DNA of 40,211 nucleotides, taken from positions 1 to 40,211 of the forward strand of contig NZ_JAUXUP010000040.1 in assembly GCF_030680935.1 (NCBI RefSeq). The letters run 5' to 3'. Numbering within the stretch: the stretch's first letter is position 1; the number at the start of each line of letters is the position of its first letter. The notes under the pieces are model-generated. The model was not told the origin of the DNA and made no database searches. It saw nothing but the letters and a program-made list of their open reading frames with translations. The translations under genes and the position numbers were made by a program. Positions 15,698-24,211 of this stretch are shown here, in pieces. The DNA is from Polaromonas sp. (GTDB lineage Bacteria; Pseudomonadota; Gammaproteobacteria; Burkholderiales; Burkholderiaceae_C).

Positions 15698-18600
15698 CAA
15701 GTGTTGATCTGCGCCCAGGCCTTATCAAGGCGCTTGATGCTGACCGGCTGCGGCGTGCGCAGCTCCTGCGCAAAAAAACTCACCCGCAATTCTTCAATCA
15801 GCCAACGCAACTCTTGCAGGCGCGCGTCAAGCGCGCCCTTGCGTTCTGCCACCAGGCGCCAGTAGCGTTGCTCCTGCGGGCGCAGCTCGGCCAGCCGCGC
15901 GGCATCGCGCGCCGGATCGGCACGCCACTTTTCCAGCCGCAAGGTGATGGCCTTGAGGTAACGCGGAAAGTGCTGCAGCTGGGTGTAAGGCGTCAATGTC
16001 AAAAAGCGTTTTGGCACCAGGCGCTGCAATTGCTGGGCAGCGTCCAGCGCCGCCTCTGCGGCGTTTTTGCTGTCCTTGATCTTGCGCTGGGCCGCCGCAA
16101 ATTCGATCAGGATGGCGGCGGCCAGGCGCGCCACTTCGCTGGCGATCAGGGTCAGGCGGCCGCGCCCGTCGTCGATGCGCTTTTTGAAACCGGCTTCGTC
16201 GGTCGGCAAAGGTTCGAGCAGAAAAGCCCGGTCCAGCGCGACCTCGATGATCTGCTCGCGCAGCTCTTCCAGCGTGCCGCCGCCCGAGTTGTCGGCGGCG
16301 CGGCCGACCAGCATGTAGGCGGTCGCCATTTTTTGCAGATCCGGCAGGTTTTTTTCGAGGTATTTGAGCGCATCCTTGATCTGCAAAGAAAACAGCCTAC
16401 GCAAGCCGGCGCGGTGTTTGGCGGCGGCAACATCGGGCTCGTCAAACACCTCGATGGTCACTGCATCGCCCAGATCAATCAGGGCCGGAAAACCAATCAG
16501 CGTCTGTTTTCCTTTGCTGATCTCCATCAGTTCGGGCAGCTCGCCAAAGCTCCAGCTGGTGTAACGCTCGGGCGTGCGGGCTGGCAAGACCTTCTGGTTT
16601 GCTATGTTTTCAGGAGCTGCTTGCGCACGTCCTGCCTGGGCTGGAGGCCGATTTGATGCCGAATCCTGTGCCGCTTCGGGCGCACGGCGTGTTTTCAGCC
16701 CGGCCAGCGCCTGGAAAGCGCCCCGCGCCTGCGAGCCCAGTTCGCCCTTGAGTGCACCGAGGTTGCGGCCCGTGCCGAGTTGGCGGCCATGTTCATCCAC
16801 CACGCGGAAGTTCATGAACAAATGCGGCGGCAACATGTCGAGCTTCATGTCGTTGCGCTTGATGTCCAGCGAGGTCGCATCGCGCACCAGCTTGAGCACC
16901 GCGTCCGTCAGTGATCCGGCGCCAAACTTTTCCGGCTGCAGCAAGTCCGCCGCCATACGCGCGGCGGTATCGGGCAACGGCACCAGACGCGATCGCGGCC
17001 TCTGGTGCAGGGTTTTGATCAGCGCCTGGATCTTGTCCTTGAGCATGCCGGGCACCAGCCATTCGCAACGCTCTTCACTGACCTGGTTCAGCGCAAACAG
17101 CGGCAGGTCCACCGTCAGGCCGTCTTTCGCATCGCCCGGCTCGTGCAGATAGGTGACCAGGCAATCAACACCGCCCAGACGCAGCGTTTTGGGAAAGGAT
17201 TGAGTGGTGATGCCGGCGGCTTTATGGCGCATCAGCTCTTCACGGCTGAGCAGCAGCAGCGTGGGCTGCTTTTTGACCTCGTCCTTGTACCAGCGCTCGC
17301 AGCTTGCGCCGGTGCAGATGTCAGCCGGCAATTGCTGGTCGTAAAAAGCATAGATCAGCTCTTCATCGACCAGCACGTCCTGGCGCCTGGCCTTGTGCTC
17401 CAGGTCCTGCACCTGCTCGATCAGCTTGAGGTTGGCCGCCAGAAAAGCCAGCTTGGTGTCCCAGTTGCCGGCCACCAGCGCTTCACGGATAAAAATCTCG
17501 CGTGCCGTCACCGGATCGACGCGACCAAAGTTGACGCGCCTGCCGTTGTAGATCACCAGGCCGTACAGCGTGGCGCGCTCCAGCGCAGTCACCTGGGCAG
17601 CCTTCTTTTCCCAGTGCGGATCGAGCAACTGCTTTTTCAGCAGATGGCCGGCCACCTGTTCGACCCACTGCGGCTCGATGTGGGCAATGCCGCGCCCAAA
17701 CAGGCGCGTGGTTTCCACCAGCTCGGCCACCACAATCCAGCGGCCCGGCTTTTTGCTCAGGCGCGCGCCGGGGTGGCGGTAAAACTTGATGCCGCGCGCG
17801 CCCAGGTACCAGTCGTCCTCGTCGCTCTTGATGCCGAGGTTGCCAAGCAGGCCGCACAACATCGACAAATGCAGTTGTTCATAACTGGCGGGTTTGTCAT
17901 TCAGCACCCACTTCTGCTCGCCCACCACGCTGTGCAATTGCGAATGGATGTCGCGCCACTCGCGCACGCGCCGGATGTTGATGTAGTTCTCTCTCAAGAG
18001 GTTTTCGTACTGGCGGTTCGACAACTTGTGGTCTTCGCCGTGGCCACCGCGCACATCGCCCAGCCACTTCCAGAGCTTGAGGTAACCGGTGAACTCGCTT
18101 TTTTCGTCATCAAACTTGGCATGTTGCTGGCCCGCCTGCGCCTGCTTGTCCATGGGCCGGTCGCGCACGTCCTGCACACTGAGTGCGCTGGCAATCACCA
18201 GTACCTCGTCGAGCGCCTGCCTGTCCCTGGCCTCCAGGATCATGCGGCCCACACGCGGGTCCAGCGGCAGCTTGGCCAGACTGCGGCCCACGGGCGTCAG
18301 TTCGTTGTCATCGTCCACCGCGCCCAGTTCGGCCAGCAACTGGTAACCGTCGGCAATCGCCCTGCCCTGCGGCGGCTCGATGAAGGCGAAGCTTTCTATG
18401 GTGCCCAGGTGCAGCGCCTTCATGCGCAAAATCACCGCCGCCAGTGAGCTGCGCAAAATTTCCGGGTCGGTGAAACGTTGCCGGCCCACAAAGTCCTGCT
18501 CATCGTAGAGGCGAATACAAATGCCGTCCGCCACGCGGCCGCAGCGGCCGGCGCGCTGGTTGGCGGCGGCCTGCGAGATCGGCTCGACCATCAGCTGCTC

Positions 18601-19626
18601 GACCTTGTTGCGAAAGCTGTAGCGCTTGACCCGTGCCGTGCCCGCATCAATCACATAACGTATGCCGGGCACCGTCAGCGAGGTTTCGGCCACATTGGTG
18701 GCCAGCACAATGCGCCGCCCGGTGTGGCCGTCAAATATGCGGTCCTGCTCGGCTTGACTCAGGCGCGCAAACAGCGGCAGCACCTCGGCATTGCGAAACA
18801 GCGGCTGGTGCGCCAGGTGTTTGCGCAGGTGGTCAGCCGCCTCACGGATTTCGCGCTCGCCGGGCAGAAAGATCAGGATGTCGCCCGCACTGTGCGGGTT
18901 GCGCCAGAGCTCGTCCACGCCGTCGGCAATCGCGTCATTCAGGTCGTAATCGCGCGACTCCTCGTAGGGCCGGTAACGCTGCTCCACAGGAAACATCCGA
19001 CCGGACACCAGAATCACGGGTGCCGGCCCCTTGCTGGAGGCGAAATAGTCCGCAAAACGCTGCGCATCAATCGTCGCCGAGGTGATGACCACTTTCAGGT
19101 CCGGCCGCCGCGGCAGCAACTGGCGCAAATAGCCGAGCAAAAAGTCAATGTTCAGGCTGCGTTCATGCGCCTCGTCAATGATGATGGTGTCGTAGGCATT
19201 GAGCAGCGGGTCGGTCTGGGTCTCGGCCAGCAAAATGCCGTCGGTCATGAGCTTGACCGAGGCATCGCGGCTCAGGCGGTCCTGAAAACGCACCTTGTAG
19301 CCCACCACCTCGCCCAGCGGTGTCTTCAGTTCTTCGGCAATGCGTTTGGCGACACTGGAGGCGGCAATCCGGCGCGGCTGGGTGTGGCCTATCAGTTTGG
19401 CGTGTTGCCCCGCCGGGTAGTTGAGCTTGCCCCGGCCCATGGCCAGCGCAATTTTGGGCAACTGTGTGGTTTTGCCGGAGCCGGTTTCACCGCAGACGAT
19501 GACTACCTGGTGCGCCAGCATGGCGGCGGTGATTTCCTCACGCTTGCCGGAAACGGGCAGCGATTCGGGAAACTCGATACGCAGGGATTGTGGCAAGGCA
19601 GGCGTCGGCAAGGGATGGGATTTCAA
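15697..19626 (-). CDS. hrpA: ATP-dependent RNA helicase HrpA
   Basis: DEAH-box RNA helicase of 1309 residues, the usual length for HrpA. It is implicated in mRNA processing and in resolving stalled ribosomes. Visible motifs are Walker A GETGSGKT (46-53), HTQPRRIAASSVA (Ia), DEAH (151-154), SAT (183-185) and QRAGRCGR (357-364). The helicase-associated/OB region follows, and the C-terminal half is the HrpA-specific DUF3418 region, ending KRLDKAWAQINT. The start appears to be TTG at 19626; no ATG precedes the conserved region. Residues about 998-1010 (AQAAPENIANQKV) are encoded by a dispersed repeat inserted in frame in a linker, which is unusual. It stands alone, with long inverted repeats on both sides. 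Confidence 0.95.
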   Translation of the reverse strand: MKSHPLPTPALPQSLRIEFPESLPVSGKREEITAAMLAHQVVIVCGETGSGKTTQLPKIALAMGRGKLNYPAGQHAKLIGHTQPRRIAASSVAKRIAEELKTPLGEVVGYKVRFQDRLSRDASVKLMTDGILLAETQTDPLLNAYDTIIIDEAHERSLNIDFLLGYLRQLLPRRPDLKVVITSATIDAQRFADYFASSKGPAPVILVSGRMFPVEQRYRPYEESRDYDLNDAIADGVDELWRNPHSAGDILIFLPGEREIREAADHLRKHLAHQPLFRNAEVLPLFARLSQAEQDRIFDGHTGRRIVLATNVAETSLTVPGIRYVIDAGTARVKRYSFRNKVEQLMVEPISQAAANQRAGRCGRVADGICIRLYDEQDFVGRQRFTDPEILRSSLAAVILRMKALHLGTIESFAFIEPPQGRAIADGYQLLAELGAVDDDNELTPVGRSLAKLPLDPRVGRMILEARDRQALDEVLVIASALSVQDVRDRPMDKQAQAGQQHAKFDDEKSEFTGYLKLWKWLGDVRGGHGEDHKLSNRQYENLLRENYINIRRVREWRDIHSQLHSVVGEQKWVLNDKPASYEQLHLSMLCGLLGNLGIKSDEDDWYLGARGIKFYRHPGARLSKKPGRWIVVAELVETTRLFGRGIAHIEPQWVEQVAGHLLKKQLLDPHWEKKAAQVTALERATLYGLVIYNGRRVNFGRVDPVTAREIFIREALVAGNWDTKLAFLAANLKLIEQVQDLEHKARRQDVLVDEELIYAFYDQQLPADICTGASCERWYKDEVKKQPTLLLLSREELMRHKAAGITTQSFPKTLRLGGVDCLVTYLHEPGDAKDGLTVDLPLFALNQVSEERCEWLVPGMLKDKIQALIKTLHQRPRSRLVPLPDTAARMAADLLQPEKFGAGSLTDAVLKLVRDATSLDIKRNDMKLDMLPPHLFMNFRVVDEHGRQLGTGRNLGALKGELGSQARGAFQALAGLKTRRAPEAAQDSASNRPPAQAGRAQAAPENIANQKVLPARTPERYTSWSFGELPELMEISKGKQTLIGFPALIDLGDAVTIEVFDEPDVAAAKHRAGLRRLFSLQIKDALKYLEKNLPDLQKMATAYMLVGRAADNSGGGTLEELREQIIEVALDRAFLLEPLPTDEAGFKKRIDDGRGRLTLIASEVARLAAAILIEFAAAQRKIKDSKNAAEAALDAAQQLQRLVPKRFLTLTPYTQLQHFPRYLKAITLRLEKWRADPARDAARLAELRPQEQRYWRLVAERKGALDARLQELRWLIEELRVSFFAQELRTPQPVSIKRLDKAWAQINT
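16598..16632 (-). repeat. Dispersed GCTAT/ATAGC element, copy 3, inside hrpA
   Basis: On the minus strand the sequence reads GTGCGCAAGCAGCTCCTGAA then AACATAGCAAA. It shares GCGCAAGCAGCT and the ATAGC end with copy 1. It lies in the coding sequence of hrpA in an Ala/Pro/Gln-rich linker, and the reading frame passes through it. Confidence 0.6.
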
Positions 19627-19680
19627 AGCCTTGCATTATCGGCGAGGGCCGCAGGACGCCAGCTTGAAGGGGACAGGCTC

Positions 19681-19803
19681 AGAGGCTGTGAAGATTTCGT
19701 AGCGAGCGGGCCGAGGTGGTTTCGAGGAGCGGAGCCGTACAAGCGTACGGTGAGCACCGCAGGGGCCAGATCGGTCCGCGCAGTAGAAAGACTCACAGCC
19801 TCT
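19681..19803. repeat. Long inverted repeat at the 3' end of the GGDEF-like gene
   Basis: The outer arms AGAGGCTGTGA (19681-19691) and TCACAGCCTCT (19793-19803) are perfect complements. The centre contains CCGTACAAGCGTACGG (19735-19750), itself a hairpin. The right arm overlaps the stop codon of the minus-strand gene ending at 19803. The central GTAC-N4-GTACGG is shared with the element at 15595-15697. Confidence 0.75.
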
Positions 19804-21038
19804 CAGGCCACCTCCAGCGCTGGCAACTCCACCGCCTCGCCGCTGGCCTGGTCAAACCAGGCGACCCGGCTGGCGTAGGTCATGGCGGTGCGCGACATGG
19901 CCTTGGCCTTCGCCAGCACGGTCGATGCCCGGGCTGCGGGGTCGGACACCAGCAACACCCCAATGCCGATATCCGCCTGCCAGCGGGTTTGCTCGCTTTC
20001 GCGGCGGCTCGCGTCCAGGCTGGTGTTGAGCGCCACCGATTTGGACAAACGTGCCGCCACCCGATGCGCCAGCCGAATCAACTGGCCGCTGTCCCTGCAA
20101 TGGCGCAGCACCAGCAAAAAACCATCCGCAGACAAGCGGCCCGGCTCAACATGCGCCGACAACGCACGCCGCAGGCGGCCGGCACAGACAAACAGCGCGT
20201 GGTTGACCGCCGCCATGCCGTGCAGACGTTCCAGTGCATAAAGGTTGCCTATGGTCACCACCAGCACGCCCACCCCGGTGCCGGGCAGGCGGTCCTGCCT
20301 GAAAATGTCGCCCAGCATCTGTCCGGTTTCCGTCAGCGAGCGCATGCGCGTCACAGGGTCGTAACTCGGCCCCAGTGCCATCACCTGGTGCAGCTCGATC
20401 AGGTAGGCGTAACGCGCCCAGAGCGCCACTGACATGGCCACCACATAGGCCGTACCGGCCAGCGCGCTGACCGCATGCACCTGCCAGGGCACCTGTCCCC
20501 TGGCCAGAGCAATCCAGCCCAGCCCGGCAATCGCCACCAGCATGAAGAACACACCAGCCACTGCAATCCAGGCCAGTCGTTCACGACGGTATACGCTGCG
20601 CAACGCTGCCCCCAGCGCCACCGTACCCAGCAAACAGGCCATGCCAAGACCCAGCGCCAGCGACTGGTTGGCGGGCAACTGCCAGCCGATGGCGACACCC
20701 CCCACCACCATCAGGGCCAGTGCCATTTGAATGCTGCGCCGTGTCCTGCTGCGCCTAAGCGCACCCACGATGGAAAAAAGCAGATAGGCCATGAAGGCCG
20801 ACACCAGCATGGCCACATGCGCCAGCACGCGTGCTTGCGCTGCTTCGTCGTCAATCGGCAAGCCACCCAGAAACGCGACCACAAAAAAACTGGAGGCCAT
20901 GGCCGACAAGGCGGCATTGAGCGAGATGCGGCGCAGGGAACGGGTAAAAGCCAGCGCCGCGCCAGCCAGCATCAGGGCCGTGATGCCAAAAAAGCAGCCC
21001 CAAAAGCCAAACGCCAGTTTGTCCATAGATTCGCGCAT
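19803..21038 (-). CDS. Membrane protein with degenerate GGDEF domain
   Basis: Protein of 411 residues with about seven predicted membrane helices in residues 8-215 and a C-terminal domain (about 228-395) with the layout of GGDEF domains: DPVTRMRSLTETGQMLGDIF, then VTIGNLYALERLHGMAAVNH, then RLSADGFLLVLRHC. The signature GGDEF is replaced by SADGF, so both glycines and the catalytic Glu are gone, and no RxxD inhibitory site is visible. It is therefore probably not an active diguanylate cyclase; it may sense or bind a ligand or be in decay. Start alternatives are 21038 and 21026. Confidence 0.75.
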   Translation of the reverse strand: MRESMDKLAFGFWGCFFGITALMLAGAALAFTRSLRRISLNAALSAMASSFFVVAFLGGLPIDDEAAQARVLAHVAMLVSAFMAYLLFSIVGALRRSRTRRSIQMALALMVVGGVAIGWQLPANQSLALGLGMACLLGTVALGAALRSVYRRERLAWIAVAGVFFMLVAIAGLGWIALARGQVPWQVHAVSALAGTAYVVAMSVALWARYAYLIELHQVMALGPSYDPVTRMRSLTETGQMLGDIFRQDRLPGTGVGVLVVTIGNLYALERLHGMAAVNHALFVCAGRLRRALSAHVEPGRLSADGFLLVLRHCRDSGQLIRLAHRVAARLSKSVALNTSLDASRRESEQTRWQADIGIGVLLVSDPAARASTVLAKAKAMSRTAMTYASRVAWFDQASGEAVELPALEVA

Positions 21039-21217
21039 TATCCGGCGTAAGCCGAAGCGGTGTCGGGCCCCATTTTTGCCAGCTCAAAAGGACGCGACGA
21101 TGGCGCCAACCTGCCGCCATCGTCCCTTACACTCTCTGCCATTGCCCGGAAAGGCCGCGTATGGCCAGGCTTTTCCGCCCTGTCGGTTGACCTGCCCCGA
21201 ACCCGAAAGCGCGCCCC

Positions 21218-22567
21218 ATGTCTGCCGTCTTCAATTTCACCTTTGTGCCCTGGTTTCGCTCGGTCGCGCCCTACATCCACCTGCACCGTGGCAAGACCTT
21301 TGTGGTCGGCATTGCCGGCGAAGCAATTGCTGCCGGCAAGCTGCAGCACCTGGCACAGGACCTGGCATTGATACAGAGCATGGGCGTGAAAATTGTGCTG
21401 GTGCACGGTTTCCGGCCCCAGGTCAACGAACAGCTGGCGGCCAAGGGCCACGTGCCCCAGTACTCCCACGGCATGCGTATCACCGATACGGTGGCGCTGG
21501 ACTGCGCGCAAGAGGCCGCAGGCCAGCTGCGCTACGAGATTGAAGCAGCCTTCAGCCAGGGCCTGCCGAACACACCCATGGCCGGCTCCACCGTACGCGT
21601 GATCTCGGGCAACTTCATCACCGCCAGGCCGGTCGGCATTGTGGACGGTGTGGATTTCAAACACTCGGGCCTGGTGCGCAAGGTCGACACCAAAGGCATT
21701 CTGCGCACCCTCGAATTTGGTGCCATGGTGCTGCTGTCGCCCTTCGGTTTTTCACCCACCGGCGAGGCTTTCAACCTGACCATGGAAGAGGTCGCCACCA
21801 GCGTGGCGATTGAGCTGCAGGCCGACAAGCTGATCTTCATGACCGAGATCCCCGGCATCCGCATCAACCCGACCGAGCCCGAGGGCGAGGACAACCCGAT
21901 TGATACCGAACTGCCGCTGGCCGCTGCCGAAAAACTTCTGGCTCAGTTGCCCAACCCGACGCAGCCTACCGACACCGCGTTTTACCTGCAGCACTGCGTC
22001 AAGGCCTGTAAATCGGGCGTGGAGCGCAGCCATATCCTGCCTTTTGCGGTAGACGGCGCCTTGCTGCTGGAAATTTATGTACACGACGGCATAGGCACCA
22101 TGGTCATCGATGAAAAACTCGAGAGTCTGCGCGAAGCCACCGCCGACGATGTGGGCGGCATCCTGCAACTGATTGAACCGTTTGAAAAAGACGGCACGCT
22201 GGTCACGCGTGACCGCACCGAGATTGAACGCGACGCCGACATGTACACCGTGATCGAACACGATGGCGTGATCTTCGGCTGCGCTGCGCTTTACCCCTAC
22301 CCCGAGGCCAGAACCGCCGAAATGGCGGCGCTCACAGTATCACCGCACAGCCAGAGCCAGGGCGACGGCGAACGCATCCTCAAACGCATAGAGCAACGCG
22401 CCAGGCTGGCCGGTCTGGACAGCATTTTTGTGCTGACCACACGCACCATGCACTGGTTCATCAAGCGCGGTTTTGTGCAGGTCGATCCGGAATGGTTGCC
22501 GGAAGCACGCAAGCGCAAGTACAACATCAACCGCAAGAGTCAGGTGTTGGTCAAGAAACTGGGGTGA
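21218..22567 (+). CDS. argA: Amino-acid N-acetyltransferase (N-acetylglutamate synthase)
   Basis: First enzyme of arginine synthesis, acetylating glutamate with acetyl-CoA; 449 residues, the classical ArgA length. The N-terminal amino-acid-kinase-like domain (about 20-290) contains VKIVLVHGFRPQVNEQL and VRVISGNFITARP. The C-terminal GNAT domain (about 300-440) contains CAALYPYPEARTAEMAALTV and FVQVDPEWLPEARKRKYN. In such enzymes the kinase-like domain binds arginine for feedback inhibition. The DUF1272 gene starts at or within nine bases of its stop, so the two are probably co-transcribed. Confidence 0.96.
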   Translation: MSAVFNFTFVPWFRSVAPYIHLHRGKTFVVGIAGEAIAAGKLQHLAQDLALIQSMGVKIVLVHGFRPQVNEQLAAKGHVPQYSHGMRITDTVALDCAQEAAGQLRYEIEAAFSQGLPNTPMAGSTVRVISGNFITARPVGIVDGVDFKHSGLVRKVDTKGILRTLEFGAMVLLSPFGFSPTGEAFNLTMEEVATSVAIELQADKLIFMTEIPGIRINPTEPEGEDNPIDTELPLAAAEKLLAQLPNPTQPTDTAFYLQHCVKACKSGVERSHILPFAVDGALLLEIYVHDGIGTMVIDEKLESLREATADDVGGILQLIEPFEKDGTLVTRDRTEIERDADMYTVIEHDGVIFGCAALYPYPEARTAEMAALTVSPHSQSQGDGERILKRIEQRARLAGLDSIFVLTTRTMHWFIKRGFVQVDPEWLPEARKRKYNINRKSQVLVKKLG

Positions 22568-22572
22568 TCGCC

Positions 22573-22821
22573 ATGCTTGAACTCCGTCCCAACTGCGAAT
22601 GCTGCAACATGGACTTGCCCGCCGAGTCCCTGGAGGCACGCATCTGCACCTTTGAATGCACCTTTTGCAGCGACTGCGCCGCGAGCAAGCTCCATGGCGT
22701 TTGCCCGAACTGCGGCGGTGAGCTGGTAGCGCGGCCCCGACGGCCGGCTGACAAGCTGGCCCGTTACCCGGCATCGACAGAACGGGTTTTCAAGCCAACC
22801 GGTTGTGCGGCCACGGCATGA
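22573..22821 (+). CDS. DUF1272 small cysteine-rich protein
   Basis: Protein of 82 residues beginning MLELRPNCECCNMDLP, with further cysteines in CTFECTFCSDCAASKLHGVC and PNCGGEL. This is the complete DUF1272 pattern, which looks like a zinc-binding treble clef; function is unknown. A GTG at 22564 overlapping the argA stop is an alternative start three codons upstream, but family members begin MLELRPNC. A possible 22-codon reading frame overlaps its stop. Confidence 0.88.
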   Translation: MLELRPNCECCNMDLPAESLEARICTFECTFCSDCAASKLHGVCPNCGGELVARPRRPADKLARYPASTERVFKPTGCAATA

Positions 22822-22886
22822 ACAGCACCTCGTTTTTTATTTTCGCCCTCGTTGCGTTGGCGTTTTACCGTCGCATCAACGATTGA
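22818..22886 (+). CDS. Possible 22-residue membrane peptide
   Basis: The frame starts with an ATG that overlaps the DUF1272 stop codon (ATGA, 22818-22821) and encodes MNSTSFFIFALVALAFYRRI then ND. This is a hydrophobic stretch of about 15 residues followed by RR, as in small single-pass membrane proteins. The 4-base overlap is typical of translational coupling, as there is no separate ribosome site. It fills the space between the DUF1272 and GNAT genes, leaving 11 bp. No family is recognised and it could be chance. Confidence 0.35.
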   Translation: MNSTSFFIFALVALAFYRRIND

Positions 22887-22897
22887 AAATTCCTCCC

Positions 22898-23305
22898 GTG
22901 CCTATCCAGATCAAGCTGAACGATGCCCTGGAGCAAGAGGAAGTCTTGAGCCTTTACACAGCCAATCGCTGGTCAGCGGCGGAAAAGCCGTTGCAGCTGA
23001 TGGCTGCGCTGCAGAACTCGCACACATTGGTCACCGCCAGGGCTGGGAACAGGCTGGTGGGGCTGGGCAATGCGATATCAGACGGTCATCTCGTCGTTTA
23101 TTACCCCCACTTGCTGGTTCACCCCGATTACCAGAGGCTGGGCGTCGGCAAAATGATGATGCAGGCCATGCAAGCCAGGTATTCAAGTTTCCATCAGCAG
23201 ATGCTGACTGCGGACGGTCAAGCCCTGGACTTTTATCGCGCTTTGGGCTTTGAGCGCGCGGGGAAAACCGAACCCATGTGGATTTATGCCGGCACGGACC
23301 ACTGA
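22898..23305 (+). CDS. GNAT family N-acetyltransferase
   Basis: Acetyltransferase of 135 residues. Motif A, which binds acetyl-CoA, is clear in HLLVHPDYQRLGVGKMMMQA (Q/RxxGxG/A pattern), and ALDFYRALGFERAG is the usual C-terminal motif B. The start is taken as GTG at 22898, just before PIQIKLNDAL; the longer frame from 22805 overlaps the DUF1272 gene in another frame. The acceptor substrate is unknown. It is probably the last gene of the argA group. Confidence 0.82.
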   Translation: MPIQIKLNDALEQEEVLSLYTANRWSAAEKPLQLMAALQNSHTLVTARAGNRLVGLGNAISDGHLVVYYPHLLVHPDYQRLGVGKMMMQAMQARYSSFHQQMLTADGQALDFYRALGFERAGKTEPMWIYAGTDH

Positions 23306-23409
23306 TCTGTGCCGGATCAGGCGGTGAGCCGGGGTGCGATCAAACCACGCGCGCGCGGGTTCTATCCCTCGCCCCGGTTTTCTCGCATGTCCCGCGTACC
23401 GCCAAGCCT

Positions 23410-24069
23410 TCAGCCCTGCGCCGCAATCTGCCGCAGCGCCTGCTCAAACACCTCGACCGGCTGGCCGCCCGAGATCAGGTGTTTGTCGTTGATGATGATG
23501 GCCGGCACCGAGCGGATGCCCTGCTGCTGGTAAAACTGCTGGCGCTGGCGCACTTCGTCGGCGTATTCATCAGAGGCCAAAATTTGCTGCGCACGCGCTA
23601 CGTCCAGGCCCACCTCACCAGCCACGCGGACCAGCACCTGGTGTGATCCCGGGTTTTCGCCGTCGGTGAAGTAGGCCTTGAACAGGCCCTCTTTCAGCGC
23701 CAGCTGGTGCCCTTCTTCTTCAGCCCAATGCAGCAGGCGGTGGGCATCAAAGGTGTTGTAGACCCGGTTGCGCGCACCCACGGTGAAGGTAAAGCCCAGC
23801 TCCTGGCCGCGCATGCGGATCATCTCGCGGGTTTGCTCCAGTTGTTCGGGGGTGGAGCCGTATTTTTCGGTCAGGTGTTCGGTGATGTCCTGGCCTTCAG
23901 CCGTCATGTGCGGGTTGAGCTCAAACGGCTGGAAGTGCAACTCTGCCTGGACCTGCCCGTTGACGCGGCCCAGCGCATCTTCCAGCGCCTTGAGCCCGAT
24001 CACGCACCACGGACAGGACACATCGGAGACGAAGTCGATTTTCATTTTGACGGGTGAGGTGGTGTTCAT
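23410..24069 (-). CDS. DsbA family oxidoreductase, FrnE type
   Basis: Cytoplasmic thioredoxin-fold protein of 219 residues without a signal peptide. The redox motif C19-P-W-C22 is in DFVSDVSCPWCVIG. FQPFELNPHM and ARNRVYNTFDAHRLLHWAEE are FrnE-family signatures, and GIRSVPAIIINDKHLISGGQ carries the cis-proline. FrnE-like proteins are disulfide oxidoreductases linked to oxidative-stress tolerance and also occur in polyketide pathways; the former is more likely here. It is convergent with the GNAT gene. Confidence 0.9.
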   Translation of the reverse strand: MNTTSPVKMKIDFVSDVSCPWCVIGLKALEDALGRVNGQVQAELHFQPFELNPHMTAEGQDITEHLTEKYGSTPEQLEQTREMIRMRGQELGFTFTVGARNRVYNTFDAHRLLHWAEEEGHQLALKEGLFKAYFTDGENPGSHQVLVRVAGEVGLDVARAQQILASDEYADEVRQRQQFYQQQGIRSVPAIIINDKHLISGGQPVEVFEQALRQIAAQG

Positions 24070-24096
24070 GGCGACGGCTTTCGGGTGGGGTTTGTC

Positions 24097-24115
24097 GGCG
24101 CGTTGGCAACGCGCC
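24097..24115. repeat. Perfect palindrome upstream of the FrnE-type gene
   Basis: GGCGCGTTGGCAACGCGCC is a 9+1+9 perfect inverted repeat, 27 bp upstream of the start codon at 24069 and about 100 bp past the dnaE2 stop. It could be an operator or part of the dnaE2 3' end. There is no T-tract. Confidence 0.5.
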
Positions 24116-24211
24116 GGGGGAGCTGAACACCATGGTAGTGACTATTGAGGAACCCCGCAGAACACCGGTTTTGAGCAGGCTTGCCCCCTGCCCCACCGAC
24201 CAGCGGGTGCA

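Noticed and set aside
17005..18447. 480-residue open frame on the plus strand, inside hrpA
   Set aside because: It is antisense to the motif-rich helicase domain; its translation is rich in His, Gln and Arg with no recognisable domain. Such frames are expected in GC-rich DNA. The same holds for 18478-19878 and 15685-16656.
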